The notes below the pieces were generated by a model. That model searched no databases, was not told the DNA's origin, and saw nothing but the letters and a program-made list of their open reading frames with translations. Made by a program: the position numbers and the translations under genes. Of a stretch of 64,000 nt of DNA, positions 1 to 9,872 are shown piece after piece (position 1 is the stretch's first letter; each line of letters opens with the position of its first letter). The DNA is from Agrobacterium genomosp. 13 str. CFBP 6927 (GTDB lineage: Bacteria > Pseudomonadota > Alphaproteobacteria > Rhizobiales > Rhizobiaceae), in the NCBI GenBank assembly GCA_900012615.1, contig LT009756.1, forward strand, positions 2,702,325 to 2,766,324, read 5' to 3'.

Positions 1-1
1 C

Positions 2-646
2 CTCCGCGACATCAAACTTTCCATCCGCGCCGGCGGCGGTGCCTTGATCGGCGTGCTGTTCTTCATGACCGTGGTTGCCGTCATCCCCTTCGGTGTCGGC
101 CCCGATCTCAATCTGCTCGCCCGCATCGGCCCGGCGATTGTCTGGATCGGCGCGCTTCTGTCCGCCCTCCTCGGCCTCGACCGGCTGTTTCAGGCAGAAC
201 GGGACGATGGCTCCCTTGATCTGATCCTGATGCAGGAAACCCCGCTGGTCCTGACCGTGTTCGTCAAATGCCTGGCGCATTGGGTGGCGACTGGCCTGCC
301 GCTGGTGCTGGCCTCGCCGCTGCTCGGTCTTTTCATGAATATGGACGAAGTGGCAATCGGCGCCGTTATGTTGACCCTTCTCGTCGGCTCACCCGCCATC
401 ACCTTCATCGGCGCGGTTGGGGCGGCTGTTGCCGTCGCCCTGCCGCGCGGCGGGCTTCTGGTCTCCATCCTCGTCCTTCCGCTTGCCATTCCTGTCCTGA
501 TCTTCGGCGTCAGCGCCTCTTACGCAGCAGTGCAGGACCCGGCACCCTTTATGCCGCCATTTCTCATTCTCTGCGCGATCACGTTATTTTCAGCCGTGAC
601 CGGCCCTTTCTTTGCCGCTTTGGCATTGCGCAATGTTATGGATTGA
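2..646 (+). CDS. ccmB: Heme exporter membrane protein CcmB (5' end cut by window)
   Basis: Channel subunit of the CcmAB(CD) ABC complex, which works in holocytochrome c maturation at the inner membrane. The open frame runs in from the left edge, so the first few residues are missing. The visible part is almost entirely hydrophobic, with about six membrane segments, and has the CcmB-type stretch GLDRLFQAERDDGSLDLILM. It ends with TGA at 644-646. ccmC, ccmD and ccmG follow on the same strand, which is the usual ccm order; ccmA should lie just to the left. Family and context agree well, and only the N-terminus is uncertain. Confidence 0.93.
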   Translation, partial: LRDIKLSIRAGGGALIGVLFFMTVVAVIPFGVGPDLNLLARIGPAIVWIGALLSALLGLDRLFQAERDDGSLDLILMQETPLVLTVFVKCLAHWVATGLPLVLASPLLGLFMNMDEVAIGAVMLTLLVGSPAITFIGAVGAAVAVALPRGGLLVSILVLPLAIPVLIFGVSASYAAVQDPAPFMPPFLILCAITLFSAVTGPFFAALALRNVMD

Positions 647-719
647 TGAAACCGGCCTGACGATCCCCGATTGACAGGGATCAATTGCGGGATGGCCATT
701 CTCGGGTTACACAAACGGC

Positions 720-1481
720 ATGAACGAGCAGACTTTCGCCATCACCAAATTCAGCGATCTCGCCAATCCCACGCGGTTTCTGGCGCTGGCATCACGCATC
801 CTGCCCTGGCTCGCAATCCTGACAGCGCTGGTGCTGGCCGCTGGCCTCTATCTGTCCTTCACAACGGAAGGCGATTATCAGCAGGGTTACACCGTGCGCA
901 TCATGTATGTGCACGTGCCCTCCGCCTGGCTGGCCATGATGTGCTACACGGTGATGGCGGTTTCGGCCATCGGCACCCTCGTCTGGCGTCATCCGCTGGC
1001 GGATGTCAGCCACAAGGCCGCCGCCCCCATCGGTGCCGCCTTCACGCTGATTGCGCTTGTTACCGGCTCGCTCTGGGGCAAACCCATGTGGGGAACCTGG
1101 TGGGTCTGGGATGCGCGGCTGACCTCCGTTTTCGTCCTCTTCCTGATGTATCTCGGGCTGATCGCGCTCAATCGCGCCATGGACGACCCGTCCAGAGCCG
1201 CCCGCGTCAGCGCCGTGCTGATCCTTGTCGGTTTCGTGAATATTCCCATCATCAAGTTTTCGGTCGAGTGGTGGAACACGCTGCACCAGCCGGCAAGCGT
1301 CATCCGCATGGGCGGCTCCGCCATTGATGCGGAATTCCTCTGGCCGCTTCTGACAATGGCAATCGGCTTCACGCTGCTGTTCTTCACCTTGCATATCGCC
1401 GCCATGCGCAACGAAATCTGGCGCCGGCGCGTGGCCGCACAGCGGCGTCTCGCCGCCCGCATGGCGAACCGGGAGGGCTGA
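720..1481 (+). CDS. ccmC: Heme export protein CcmC
   Basis: Multi-spanning inner-membrane protein that loads heme onto CcmE during cytochrome c maturation. The 253-residue product has the diagnostic tryptophan-rich WWD motif (WGTWWVWD, residues 124-131) and the two conserved flanking histidines, His65 (VHVPS) and His189 (WNTLHQ). Six hydrophobic segments can be picked out. It follows ccmB after 73 bases and ends a few bases before ccmD, so it fits a ccmBCDG transcription unit. Length is normal for the family. Confidence 0.96.
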   Translation: MNEQTFAITKFSDLANPTRFLALASRILPWLAILTALVLAAGLYLSFTTEGDYQQGYTVRIMYVHVPSAWLAMMCYTVMAVSAIGTLVWRHPLADVSHKAAAPIGAAFTLIALVTGSLWGKPMWGTWWVWDARLTSVFVLFLMYLGLIALNRAMDDPSRAARVSAVLILVGFVNIPIIKFSVEWWNTLHQPASVIRMGGSAIDAEFLWPLLTMAIGFTLLFFTLHIAAMRNEIWRRRVAAQRRLAARMANREG

Positions 1482-1485
1482 GGTG

Positions 1486-1659
1486 ATGACGCACGCCTTT
1501 TATATCGGCATGTCCTATGCGGCGACCGGTCTTGTCGTTCTCTGTCTCATCGCCTGGGTCGTCATGGACGGTCAGGCACGCAGACGGGAACTGAAGGAAC
1601 TGGAGGCATCCGGCGTGCGCCGCAGGGCAAGAGCCGGCTCCGCAGGTGACGCGCAATGA
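1486..1659 (+). CDS. ccmD: Heme exporter protein CcmD (small)
   Basis: A 57-residue protein with one membrane segment (about residues 5-30) followed by a basic, charged tail rich in Arg and Glu. This is the typical build of CcmD, the small subunit that helps release holo-CcmE from the CcmABC complex. ATG at 1486 is chosen; an in-frame GTG at 1483 is possible. The stop TGA at 1657-1659 overlaps the ATG of ccmG at 1656 in an ATGA arrangement, so the two are translationally coupled. Sequence conservation in CcmD is low, so the call rests mainly on size, topology and position. Confidence 0.88.
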   Translation: MTHAFYIGMSYAATGLVVLCLIAWVVMDGQARRRELKELEASGVRRRARAGSAGDAQ

Positions 1660-2261
1660 CGCAGGCCAGCCAGGAACAGGACGCCAAAGCAAAAACAAAG
1701 GGTCGCGCACGTTATGCGCTGGCACTGCTGCCGCTTCTGCTTTTCGGCGGCTTTGCCCTTGTCGCCGGCAAGATGCTCTATGACCAGGATGTCAACGGGC
1801 TGGATATCAGCGCCATTCCCTCGGCGCTGATTGGCACCAAGGCGCCATCGTTGTCTCTGCCGCCGCTGGAAGGCTCGAACCTGCCGGCGCTCACCGACGC
1901 CGCCATCAGCGGCAAGCTGACGCTGGTCAACGTCTTTGCTTCCTGGTGCATTCCCTGCCGTCAGGAGCACCCGCTGCTTCAGGAACTGGCCAAAGACAGC
2001 CGCATCACCGTTGTCGGTATCAATTACAAAGACAAGCAGGACAATGCTCTGCGCTTCCTCGGCGAACTCGGCAATCCTTTTGCCGCCATCGGCGTCGACC
2101 CGAACGGCAAGGCCGCTATCGACTGGGGCGTCTATGGTATTCCAGAAAGTTATCTCGTCGGTGCCGATGGCACGATCCTTTATAAAAAGGTCGGCCCCTT
2201 CGATGCCCGCAGCGTCGAGCGCGATCTTCTGCCGGCCATCACGGCCGCAGCCGGAAACTAG
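1656..2261 (+). CDS. ccmG: Thiol:disulfide interchange protein CcmG/DsbE
   Basis: Membrane-anchored periplasmic thioredoxin-like protein that keeps apocytochrome c heme-binding cysteines reduced. The 201-residue product has an N-terminal membrane anchor (about residues 19-40) and a thioredoxin domain with active site WCIPC at 97-101. A later GVYGIPESYLV stretch contains the cis-proline region typical of DsbE. It starts inside the ccmD stop codon and ends the ccm run. Also called CycY in rhizobia. Confidence 0.95.
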   Translation: MTQASQEQDAKAKTKGRARYALALLPLLLFGGFALVAGKMLYDQDVNGLDISAIPSALIGTKAPSLSLPPLEGSNLPALTDAAISGKLTLVNVFASWCIPCRQEHPLLQELAKDSRITVVGINYKDKQDNALRFLGELGNPFAAIGVDPNGKAAIDWGVYGIPESYLVGADGTILYKKVGPFDARSVERDLLPAITAAAGN

Positions 2262-2279
2262 CCGGCCGGCCGCGATACC

Positions 2280-3467
2280 TCACCCCTTGGAAATTACCCT
2301 CAGCGACGGGCCTTCAGCGATCGTCGGAAGACGCGTGCCCTCTAGCACGACCTGATCGCGGCCACCGCGCTTTGCGGCATACAGGCTGTCATCAGCCCGC
2401 TTGATGGCGTCGTGGATGGAATGATCTCCCCTCGCGACGGCCGAAACGCCGAAGCTTGCGGTGATCTGTGTCGCCACGCCCCGGTTGCGCCAGTCGAGCG
2501 ACGAAAGGCCAAGTCGCATGCCATTGGCAAGCTGGCCGGCCACTGCAGCTGTCTGACCGGGCAAAAAGACCACGAATTCTTCACCGCCAAAGCGGGCCAC
2601 TAAGGCATCCTCGGGCGCATTTCGCCTGAGAAGATCGGAAAGGCCGATAAGGACGATATCTCCGGCGGCATGGCCGTAGACATCGTTGATGCGCTTGAAA
2701 TGGTCTATGTCACAGACAATGACCACGCCCTGCGGTGTATCGTTACGAAAATCGAGAACGCGCCGGTCGAAACCGCGACGGTTCAGCACATCCGTCAGCG
2801 GATCGTGCTCCGCCGCATGCAGGTGCCGGTCAACGGTAACGGAAATCTGGCTCGCAAGCACGGAAAGCGCCAGCAGGAAGCCGAATATGCTCGCGGCAAG
2901 CTGCATGTAGAAAGCATAGTCAGATTCGAAGAATTCGCCGAGCTCGACCATCGAGCCGTTCGGCGTCATCACCAGCAGCATCCCGATGCGCACCAGGGTT
3001 TCCAGCACCACAAGCGAAGCGATCGCCACCATCAGCCTGTCGGAAAGCGTCACGGGCCGGTTTCGAACGAACCAGATCGGGATGGCAAGCAGCAGGGCAC
3101 AAACAAAATCACCGACCACCAGTTCGCGTTTCAGATCCGGCGTGATGAAGACATGGAACGATACGAACAAAACCGCCGCAGCCACGATAGACAGTCGCAC
3201 CGTCGAATAGAGCGGGCGCTCGAAATGAATGAGCAGCGCGTGTCCGTAGAGAAAAAAGGCGGAAAAGAACAACAGGTTCGAGACGATTGCCTGAACTTCA
3301 AAAGGCAGCGCACCAAGCACCAGAGGCGTCGCGAAACCGAAAGCCGCCGAAAGATATCCAAAACCCCAGTATCGCGCCGAAGCGTGGCCGATCCTCTGCA
3401 GGAACAGGAACACCACACCAAATGTCAGCATGATGAAGGGGAGAAGATAGGCGAAATTATCTTGCAC
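2280..3467 (-). CDS. Membrane-anchored GGDEF diguanylate cyclase
   Basis: Predicted c-di-GMP synthase. Residues 1-210 hold about six hydrophobic segments with no recognised sensor name. The GGDEF domain occupies roughly 215-375 and has a HDPLTDVLNRRGF entry motif, the DIDHFKRIND metal/substrate strand and a GGEEF active site at 294-298. The position five residues before GGEEF reads PEDA, so the RxxD inhibitory site is absent and product feedback by that route is unlikely. No EAL domain is present. The frame starts at GTG 3467 with no clear ribosome binding site, so the true start may differ. It converges on ccmG with an 18-base gap. Confidence 0.9.
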   Translation of the reverse strand: MQDNFAYLLPFIMLTFGVVFLFLQRIGHASARYWGFGYLSAAFGFATPLVLGALPFEVQAIVSNLLFFSAFFLYGHALLIHFERPLYSTVRLSIVAAAVLFVSFHVFITPDLKRELVVGDFVCALLLAIPIWFVRNRPVTLSDRLMVAIASLVVLETLVRIGMLLVMTPNGSMVELGEFFESDYAFYMQLAASIFGFLLALSVLASQISVTVDRHLHAAEHDPLTDVLNRRGFDRRVLDFRNDTPQGVVIVCDIDHFKRINDVYGHAAGDIVLIGLSDLLRRNAPEDALVARFGGEEFVVFLPGQTAAVAGQLANGMRLGLSSLDWRNRGVATQITASFGVSAVARGDHSIHDAIKRADDSLYAAKRGGRDQVVLEGTRLPTIAEGPSLRVISKG

Positions 3468-3588
3468 AGTGTTCTGCCGGACGAAAAGACGAGCCTTTGA
3501 GCCCGGACACTACCCCAATGCCATTAAGAAAACTTGCATATAGCGCAGGGTTTTCGTGCCTCTCCGGCGAAAATCCCGGCAGGCATGT

Positions 3589-4185
3589 TCACATTTGCGG
3601 GAGCGCGTTCTGCCATTCCTTTATCGCCTCGACTGGCCAGACCAGCATCACGACGTTCAGCGTCAGATTATCGCGGATCAGCCATCCCGTGAAGATTTCG
3701 AAGAAGATGGCGATCACCACCGTCAGCCACACCGGCACACGGGCGGCGAAAAGGAAACCCAGCACCATGAAAACCGTATCCATCGCCGAGTTCAATATGC
3801 TGTCGCCGGTGTAACCCAACGCCATGGTCGCCGTACGGTAACGATCAATGATAATGGGCGAGTTTTCGAGGATTTCCCATGCCGCTTCCACCAGAACTGC
3901 AAGCGAAAGCCGCATGGAAAGCGGCCTGTTGCGGAACAGCAGCCAGGCGAACCAGTAGAACAGGAAGCCATGTATGATATGCGAGGGCGTATACCAGTCG
4001 GCCAGATGCTGGGAATTGCCCGGCGTGTTCACACCCGGTTCGAACAGCTTCACATAACCGCATTCGCAAATGGGAATGCGGCCCATGAAATAAAGGATGA
4101 CGATCTGCAGGAGAAGCAGCCCGGCGGCCACGCCGAACCATTTAAGCGAGCGCGAACGGGAAGCCGACATCTCCGCAATGGTCAT
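3589..4185 (-). CDS. DUF2585-type (UPF0314) membrane protein
   Basis: A 198-residue integral membrane protein with about five hydrophobic segments, recognised as the conserved rhizobial DUF2585/UPF0314 family of unknown function. Family-like stretches are [15 protein letters not shown] and [18 protein letters not shown], the latter putting charged residues inside membrane-proximal regions. The longer frame from 4278 adds a His-rich stretch read from inside yciB; ATG at 4185 is preferred because it overlaps the yciB stop (4182-4184) as ATGA. It is the last gene of the dapF-mtaB-ftsY-yciB run, so it is likely co-transcribed with cell-envelope and targeting genes. Function is not known. Confidence 0.85.
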   Translation of the reverse strand: MTIAEMSASRSRSLKWFGVAAGLLLLQIVILYFMGRIPICECGYVKLFEPGVNTPGNSQHLADWYTPSHIIHGFLFYWFAWLLFRNRPLSMRLSLAVLVEAAWEILENSPIIIDRYRTATMALGYTGDSILNSAMDTVFMVLGFLFAARVPVWLTVVIAIFFEIFTGWLIRDNLTLNVVMLVWPVEAIKEWQNALPQM

Positions 4186-4832
4186 TTTTCGTCCTTGTTG
4201 AGCGGTTCCAGCGAATGGCGCATGACGAGCGGCATCTGGGCCATGGTGAAGATGATGGTGATCGGCATCGTGCCCCACACCTTGAAGGCAACCCAGGTGT
4301 CGGTGGTGAACATGCGCCAGACGACCTCGTTCAGCACCGCAAGAAAGAGGAAGAATACGCCCCAGCGCAGCGTCAGCTTGCGCCAGCCCTCATCCGTCAG
4401 CTTGAAGGCCGAGTTGAAGACATAACCCAGCAGCGACTGGCCGAAAAACAGGCCGCCCAGCAGGATGACGCCGAACAGCGTGTTGACGATGGTCGGCTTC
4501 ATCTTGATGAAAGTATCGTTCTGCAGCCACAGCGTCAGCGCGCCGAACACGAAGACCACGATGCCTGATATCAGCGGCATGATGGGCAGCTTGCGCGTCA
4601 GCACCCATGAGACGGAAAGCGCCAGGGCCGTTGCGATCATGAAAAGACCGGTGGCGATGAAGATCGGCCCGCCGAATTCCGTCAGAACAGGGAAAGTGGA
4701 GGCCAGCCATTCGCCGCGGGAATTGGCGAAGAAGAACACCATGAGCGGGCCAAGCTCGAGCACGAATTTCAGGAGCGGGCTGATTTCCGCCACCATCTTT
4801 TCGCTTTCCTTGGAATTGCTTTCAATATCCAT
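4182..4832 (-). CDS. yciB: Inner membrane protein YciB / intracellular septation protein A
   Basis: A 216-residue integral membrane protein of the YciB/IspZ (septation protein A) family, implicated in envelope integrity and septation. About five hydrophobic segments are visible, starting with the [15 protein letters not shown] block typical of the family, and [16 protein letters not shown] in the second half. A TTG six bases upstream (4838) extends the frame by two codons, but ATG at 4832 is preferred since a GGGAG lies seven bases before it. The start region touches the ftsY stop codon at 4835, so the genes are coupled. Confidence 0.93.
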   Translation of the reverse strand: MDIESNSKESEKMVAEISPLLKFVLELGPLMVFFFANSRGEWLASTFPVLTEFGGPIFIATGLFMIATALALSVSWVLTRKLPIMPLISGIVVFVFGALTLWLQNDTFIKMKPTIVNTLFGVILLGGLFFGQSLLGYVFNSAFKLTDEGWRKLTLRWGVFFLFLAVLNEVVWRMFTTDTWVAFKVWGTMPITIIFTMAQMPLVMRHSLEPLNKDEK

Positions 4833-4834
4833 AC

Positions 4835-6256
4835 TCAAACTCCCGCAATGGCCTTGGCGAAATCTTCCGCCTCGAAGGGCTCCAGATCATCAACACCTTC
4901 ACCCACACCGATAAAATAGACCGGCAGCTTGTGTTTGGCGGCAATGGCAACGAGGATACCGCCCCGCGCCGTGCCATCCAATTTTGTCATAATCAGGCCC
5001 GAAACACCCGCGACATTGCGGAATATTTCCACCTGGTTCATGGCGTTCTGGCCGGTCGTCGCATCCAGCGTCTGCAGCACGGTGTGCGGTGCGTCAGGAT
5101 CGAGCTTGCCGAGCACGCGCACGATCTTTTCCAGCTCCGCCATCAGTTCCGTCTTGTTCTGCAGGCGACCGGCCGTATCGATGATGAGAACGTCGCTTTT
5201 CTGCGCCCGCGCCTGTTCATAGGCGTCATAAGCCAGACCCGAGGCATCCGCGCCGAGCTTGGTGCCGATGAATTGCGAGCCGGTGCGGTCGGCCCAGATC
5301 TTGAGCTGCTCGATGGCCGCCGCGCGGAACGTATCGCCAGCCGCCAGCATCACCTTGAGGCCGGAGCCGGAAAGCTTGGCGGCAAGCTTGCCGATGGTCG
5401 TCGTCTTGCCCGTACCGTTGACGCCGACAACGAGAATGACATGCGGCTTGTGTGAAAGATCAAGCTCCAGCGGCCTGGCCACAGGCTTCAGGACCTTGGT
5501 TATCTCGCCGGCCATGATGCGAGCCACATCCTCGCCGCTCACATCCTTGCCGTAACGCTCGGAAGACAGGGCGCCAGTGATGCGCATGGCGGTCTCAACG
5601 CCGAGATCGGACTGGATGAGGAGATCCTCCAGCTCGTCGAGCGTATCCTCATCGAGCTTGCGCTTGGTGAAAAGCGCAGAAATCTGTGTGGTCAGCTGCG
5701 ACGACGTGCGGGCAAGCCCGGCACGCAGGCGCTGAAACCATGTCAGCTTGGCCTGAGGCACTTCCGGAACCGGCTCTTGCCGTTCGCTCGCCGATGAGAA
5801 GCCCTTGGGCAAGGATGGTGAAACCACAGAAGGCTCGGCAGCGGCAGCCTCCGCCTCCTCGAGCAGTGCATCCATCGCATCCGCATCGAGCACGCCATCC
5901 ACAACGTCTGGCAAAGCTTCGACCTGCTCTTCGGCAGCGGCTTCCGCCTGCAACAGCGACAACGGCACGACACCCATATCGCCGGAAAGCTCGGCGCCGG
6001 GCAGAAGCGGAGCATCTTCTTCCTCGCCATCATCGGAAAGGACCTCGTCCGGGGCTGGCCCGCCGGCCGTCTCCATCTCCAGTTCGGAAACCGGGTCCTT
6101 GTCGACAGGGCCATGCGCTTCGGCGTCGCTCAGCGCCGCTTCGAAGGAGGCGTTTTCATTGCCGCGTTCAGGCGCGGCGTCCTCTTGCGGCCGGTCGTCC
6201 GTTTCGGCCTTGTCCTTGCCGAACGAAAAGACTTTTTTGATGAAGCCGAGGGCCAT
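4835..6256 (-). CDS. ftsY: Signal recognition particle receptor FtsY
   Basis: GTPase that receives SRP-ribosome complexes at the membrane, the partner of Ffh, which is encoded at 9980. The 473-residue product has an acidic, low-complexity A domain (about 1-165), a four-helix N domain (about 170-260) and a G domain with P-loop GVNGTGKTT at 278-286, DTAGR and [10 protein letters not shown]. The start ATG at 6256 gives a basic amphipathic N-terminus ([11 protein letters not shown]), as expected for membrane contact. It follows mtaB by 31 bases and its stop overlaps the upstream flank of yciB. Confidence 0.97.
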   Translation of the reverse strand: MALGFIKKVFSFGKDKAETDDRPQEDAAPERGNENASFEAALSDAEAHGPVDKDPVSELEMETAGGPAPDEVLSDDGEEEDAPLLPGAELSGDMGVVPLSLLQAEAAAEEQVEALPDVVDGVLDADAMDALLEEAEAAAAEPSVVSPSLPKGFSSASERQEPVPEVPQAKLTWFQRLRAGLARTSSQLTTQISALFTKRKLDEDTLDELEDLLIQSDLGVETAMRITGALSSERYGKDVSGEDVARIMAGEITKVLKPVARPLELDLSHKPHVILVVGVNGTGKTTTIGKLAAKLSGSGLKVMLAAGDTFRAAAIEQLKIWADRTGSQFIGTKLGADASGLAYDAYEQARAQKSDVLIIDTAGRLQNKTELMAELEKIVRVLGKLDPDAPHTVLQTLDATTGQNAMNQVEIFRNVAGVSGLIMTKLDGTARGGILVAIAAKHKLPVYFIGVGEGVDDLEPFEAEDFAKAIAGV

Positions 6257-6287
6257 GGTTGTTCCCGTGTCTTTATCTCGTACCGCT

Positions 6288-7562
6288 TCAGGCCGCGTCA
6301 GCCGCCAGAAGCTTCATGTTCAGATGTTTGCCGTTGTGGCCGGTAATCGCAACCTGCGCAAGAGTGCGCGGGGCAAGATGCAGCGCCTCCACCAGCGTGA
6401 AATTGTCGGTATGCGCAAAACCGTTGTTTTCAACGAGGATCGTCTGCACCGACCCCACCATATTTTGCAGATGCGCCAGCTTCAGCGCCTCGCCGCGCTC
6501 ACGGAGCCTTGCCGCCCGCTCCTTCACCAAAGCCCGGTCAAGCTGCGGCATGCGCGCCGCCGGCGTGCCCGCACGTGGGCTATAGGGAAAGACATGCAGG
6601 CTGGAAATGCCGCATTCTTCCGCGAGCGTCGCGGCGTTTTCGAACATGTCTTCCGTCTCGGTCGGAAAACCGGCGATCATATCCGCCCCGAAGGCGATAT
6701 CCGGCCGCAGTGACCGCACCTCGTGACAGAAGCGAATGGCATCTGCCCGCAAATGGCGGCGTTTCATGCGTTTCAGGATCATGTCGTCGCCATGCTGGAG
6801 GGACAGGTGCAGATGCGGCATGAAACGCGGCTCATCGGCAATAAGATCCATCAGATGGTGGTCGGCCTCGATACTGTCGATGGAGGAAAGCCGCAGCCGC
6901 AGGATGTCCGGCACCTGCTTGAGCAACGTCTTCGCGAGGTAACCTAGGGAAGGCTCGCCCGGCAGGTCCGCGCCATAGCTCGTGGCGTCTACCCCCGTCA
7001 GAACGATCTCGCAATAGCCGCTTTCCGTCAGCCTGCGCGCCTGATCCACCACGGCACCCATCGGCACGGAGCGGGAATTGCCGCGCCCATAGGGAATGAT
7101 GCAGAAGGTGCAGCGATGATCGCAGCCGTTTTGCACCTGAATGAAGGCGCGCACATGCCCGTCTATGTGCTTCACCATCTGCGGCGCGGTCGCCTTGATG
7201 CTCATGATATCGTTGACGCGCAGCTTTTCTTCCGCCGAAACACCGAAATCCGGCAGCGCGCGATAGGAAGCACTTTTCAGCTTTTCCTCATTGCCGAGCA
7301 CCGCATCCACCTCGGGCATCTCGGCAAAGGTCTGTTTTTCCGTCTGCGCGGCACAGCCGGTGACGATGATACGGGCATGCGGATTGTCACGCCTTGCCCG
7401 GCGGATGGCCTGGCGCGCCTGGCGCACCGCCTCGCCCGTCACCGCGCAGGTATTGACCAGCACGGCATTGTTGAGCCCGGCCTTTTCAGCCTCCGCCCGC
7501 ATCACTTCCGATTCATAGGTGTTGAGACGGCAGCCGAAGGTTATGACCTCGACGCCGCTCAT
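6288..7562 (-). CDS. mtaB: tRNA t6A methylthiotransferase MtaB (radical SAM)
   Basis: Predicted tRNA N6-threonylcarbamoyladenosine (t6A37) methylthiotransferase, forming ms2t6A. The 424-residue protein begins with the UPF0004 domain ([10 protein letters not shown] holds the first cluster cysteine). The radical SAM core has the CxxxCxxC motif in [17 protein letters not shown], and a TRAM-like C-terminus follows. The longest frame starts at 7637, but ATG at 7562 overlaps the dapF stop (ATGA) and matches the family N-terminus. MtaB is chosen over MiaB because of the CRLN N-terminal motif and overall length; RimO is less likely. Confidence 0.93.
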   Translation of the reverse strand: MSGVEVITFGCRLNTYESEVMRAEAEKAGLNNAVLVNTCAVTGEAVRQARQAIRRARRDNPHARIIVTGCAAQTEKQTFAEMPEVDAVLGNEEKLKSASYRALPDFGVSAEEKLRVNDIMSIKATAPQMVKHIDGHVRAFIQVQNGCDHRCTFCIIPYGRGNSRSVPMGAVVDQARRLTESGYCEIVLTGVDATSYGADLPGEPSLGYLAKTLLKQVPDILRLRLSSIDSIEADHHLMDLIADEPRFMPHLHLSLQHGDDMILKRMKRRHLRADAIRFCHEVRSLRPDIAFGADMIAGFPTETEDMFENAATLAEECGISSLHVFPYSPRAGTPAARMPQLDRALVKERAARLRERGEALKLAHLQNMVGSVQTILVENNGFAHTDNFTLVEALHLAPRTLAQVAITGHNGKHLNMKLLAADAA

Positions 7563-8461
7563 ACGGCCCCCTGCTCCGCCGCAACATCCCGCGACCATGC
7601 GCCGGTGACGGGATCGACGGAACCGGACCATTCCCATTCGGCCGGGCCGGTCATGATGACGTGATTGTCCGCGCGCCAGTCGATGGTCAGCGGCACACGG
7701 ATGGGGCTGGAGGCGACATCGATGGTAACCTTTCTGCCGGTGCGGCCCGTGCGCGCCGCAGAAACCGCCGAAGCGCAGGCGGCCGAACCGCAGGCGAGTG
7801 TCAATCCAGCGCCGCGTTCCCAGGTGCGGGTGCGCAGCGCGCTGTCGGAAATCACCTGCGCCAGCGTGATATTGGCCTTTTCCGGGAACATCGGATGGTT
7901 TTCGAGCAGCGGTCCGAAACGTTCAAGATCGAACTCCATCGGATCGCGATCCACCCAGAAAACCGCATGCGGGTTGCCCATGGACATGGCGGCCGGCGAA
8001 TGGAGGATCGGCGCATCGATTGGCCCAATCTGCAATTCGATGCGGCTGGTATCGTGGAACTCTTCCGAAAGCGGAATGTCGTTCCAGCGGAAACGCGGCA
8101 GGCCCATATCGACGGAAATCATGCCGTCGTCATGTTCGACGGCGTTGAGGATGCCAGCCACCGTCTGGAAGGTGAAGCTGGTCTTGCCGGTTTCGGAAGA
8201 CAGAGCCTGCACCACACAGCGCGTGCCGTTGCCGCAGGCCTGCGCCTTCGTACCATCGCAATTGAGAATATCGATAAATGCATCCGTGCCACTGACACGC
8301 GGATCGTGAATGGCCATGATCTGGTCGAACTGGGTCGAAGGATCGGCGTTGAGCGCAATCGCGGCTGCCGGCGTGACCATATCCTTGCGGCCGCGCATGT
8401 CGATAACCAGGATCTTGTTGCCAAGCCCGTTCATCTTTGCAAATTCGACCGTATCCGCCAT
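7559..8461 (-). CDS. dapF: Diaminopimelate epimerase
   Basis: Converts LL-DAP to meso-DAP in the lysine and peptidoglycan pathway. The 300-residue protein has both catalytic cysteines: Cys76 in ACGNGTRC and Cys224 in [10 protein letters not shown]. It starts with the family sequence [12 protein letters not shown]. The longer frame to 8500 has 13 extra residues with no support, so ATG at 8461 is used. It is the first gene of the overlapping run dapF-mtaB-ftsY-yciB-DUF2585, with its stop overlapping the mtaB start by four bases. Confidence 0.97.
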   Translation of the reverse strand: MADTVEFAKMNGLGNKILVIDMRGRKDMVTPAAAIALNADPSTQFDQIMAIHDPRVSGTDAFIDILNCDGTKAQACGNGTRCVVQALSSETGKTSFTFQTVAGILNAVEHDDGMISVDMGLPRFRWNDIPLSEEFHDTSRIELQIGPIDAPILHSPAAMSMGNPHAVFWVDRDPMEFDLERFGPLLENHPMFPEKANITLAQVISDSALRTRTWERGAGLTLACGSAACASAVSAARTGRTGRKVTIDVASSPIRVPLTIDWRADNHVIMTGPAEWEWSGSVDPVTGAWSRDVAAEQGAV

Positions 8462-8582
8462 TGCCCTAAACCTGAAAACTGCCTGAAAATCGGATTGCAT
8501 GGGGGATTTCCCCGCGCTTTCGCCCTATATGGCGGAAAGGCCGGCAAATTACCAGACTGTTACGGCGCAAACGGGGCAGCGA

Positions 8583-9653
8583 TCAGGCGGAAGGCGCGTC
8601 AAAAACCTCGCCGGGGCGCATGGGCTGAAAACGGCTCTCATCCACCCCTTGCTCCTTGAGTGCCGCCTTGAGCGCCACGAGCGGGGCGTCCACCGCCTCA
8701 TCGGTCAGCTGCACGGTGCCCCAGTGATGGCCGCAGACATGCGCCGCACCACAGAGCTTCATGCCTTCCACGGCTTCGGCCGGGTTCTGGTGCTGGCCCT
8801 TCATGAACCAGCGCGGTTCATAAGCACCGAAAGGCAGGTTTGCGAGGCGGAAATCGCCGTGCTTCTTGCGCGCGGCGTGGTAGTTGAGGCCTTCGTGGAA
8901 ACCGGTGTCACCGATATGGTAGATTTTGCCGCCGGGCGTTTCGATGACGAAGGCTGCCCATAATGCCATGCGCCGGTCGTTCAGACCGCGGGCTGACCAA
9001 TGGTGGCAAGGCTCGAAGTGAATTTTCACTGCGCCCACCTCAATCACATCGTCCCAGTCACCCACTTCGATACGCGCCGCTTCGACACCGGTGCGGATGA
9101 TGGCATCATTGCCGAGCGGTGTGATGAAGAGCGGCTTGTGCGCCACATGCAGACGCTTCAGCGTTTCCATATCCAGATGGTCGTAGTGATTATGCGTCAC
9201 CAGCACCAGATCGATGGGCGGCAGATCCTCGAAACGGATGCCGGGAGGATTGACCCGTTTGGGACCGACGAAACTGAACGGGCTGGTCCGCTGCGACCAA
9301 ACCGGATCGATGAGTATATTCAGCCCCCCCGTCTGGATGAGGAAGGAGGCGTGGCCAATGAAGGTGACACGGATGCCTTTGCCCTCAACCCGGGTTTCCG
9401 GCTTCGCAAAGGGAAATGGGCTTGGATAGCTTTCCGGCCAGGTGGCACGCTCGCCATTGAAGCGCCATTTCAGCAGGCCCATGAAATTGCCCGGCGGCGA
9501 ACCGCCGGGGTTGAAGAAGCGCACTCCGTCGAAATGATCGGAGATCGGGCCGCTATAATAGGCGCTGGCGCTCGAACGACGGGCATAGAGAGCGCCGCCC
9601 GCTAAAGCGAGCAGTCCAAGCGTGGAAAAGCGAAAGAAGTTTCGACGGTTCAT
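8583..9653 (-). CDS. Tat-type metallo-beta-lactamase-fold hydrolase (NAPE-PLD/RomA-like)
   Basis: A 356-residue predicted zinc hydrolase. It begins with a twin-arginine-like signal (MNRRNFFRFSTLG followed by a hydrophobic stretch to about residue 23), which suggests export in folded form. The metallo-beta-lactamase core has THNHYDHLD at 153-161, a later PCHHWSARG segment and GDTGF, all metal-site motifs. The segment DPVWSQRTSPFSFVGPKR is typical of the NAPE-PLD/RomA/UlaG-like branch. ATG at 9653 is chosen over the frame start at 9719 because it opens directly with the RR signal. Substrate is unknown. Confidence 0.87.
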   Translation of the reverse strand: MNRRNFFRFSTLGLLALAGGALYARRSSASAYYSGPISDHFDGVRFFNPGGSPPGNFMGLLKWRFNGERATWPESYPSPFPFAKPETRVEGKGIRVTFIGHASFLIQTGGLNILIDPVWSQRTSPFSFVGPKRVNPPGIRFEDLPPIDLVLVTHNHYDHLDMETLKRLHVAHKPLFITPLGNDAIIRTGVEAARIEVGDWDDVIEVGAVKIHFEPCHHWSARGLNDRRMALWAAFVIETPGGKIYHIGDTGFHEGLNYHAARKKHGDFRLANLPFGAYEPRWFMKGQHQNPAEAVEGMKLCGAAHVCGHHWGTVQLTDEAVDAPLVALKAALKEQGVDESRFQPMRPGEVFDAPSA

Positions 9654-9763
9654 GCTAAAGGTATAGGGAGCGGAATGGCACCGTTCAAGCGGCACCAATC
9701 GCGGCTTGCAGCCGATCACGCAAAGATGAAATGCAGGCTTTGTCGAGCGGACAGCGGCATCGC

Positions 9764-9793
9764 CTTGACTTTTCCTGCACTTTCCTGTTTATC
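9764..9793 (+). promoter_or_regulatory. Candidate sigma-70-type promoter ahead of ffh
   Basis: CTTGAC at 9764-9769 matches the rhizobial -35 consensus, and TTTATC at 9788-9793 is a weak -10 after an 18-base spacer. Transcription would start near 9800, giving a leader of about 180 bases before the ffh start codon, and it would pass through the hairpin at 9873-9907. Promoter calls from sequence alone are weak. Confidence 0.4.
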
Positions 9794-9872
9794 CCGCCCA
9801 TCAGCCGGCAGTTTCACGACTCCAAGCCGCCGACCGGGACCCGCAAAGGTATAAAGAGATCCCGGAGGTCAA

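Noticed and set aside
4185-4278. His-rich N-terminal extension of the DUF2585 protein
   Set aside because: The stretch is the antiparallel-free overlap with the end of yciB in another frame; the ATGA start at 4185 is better supported.
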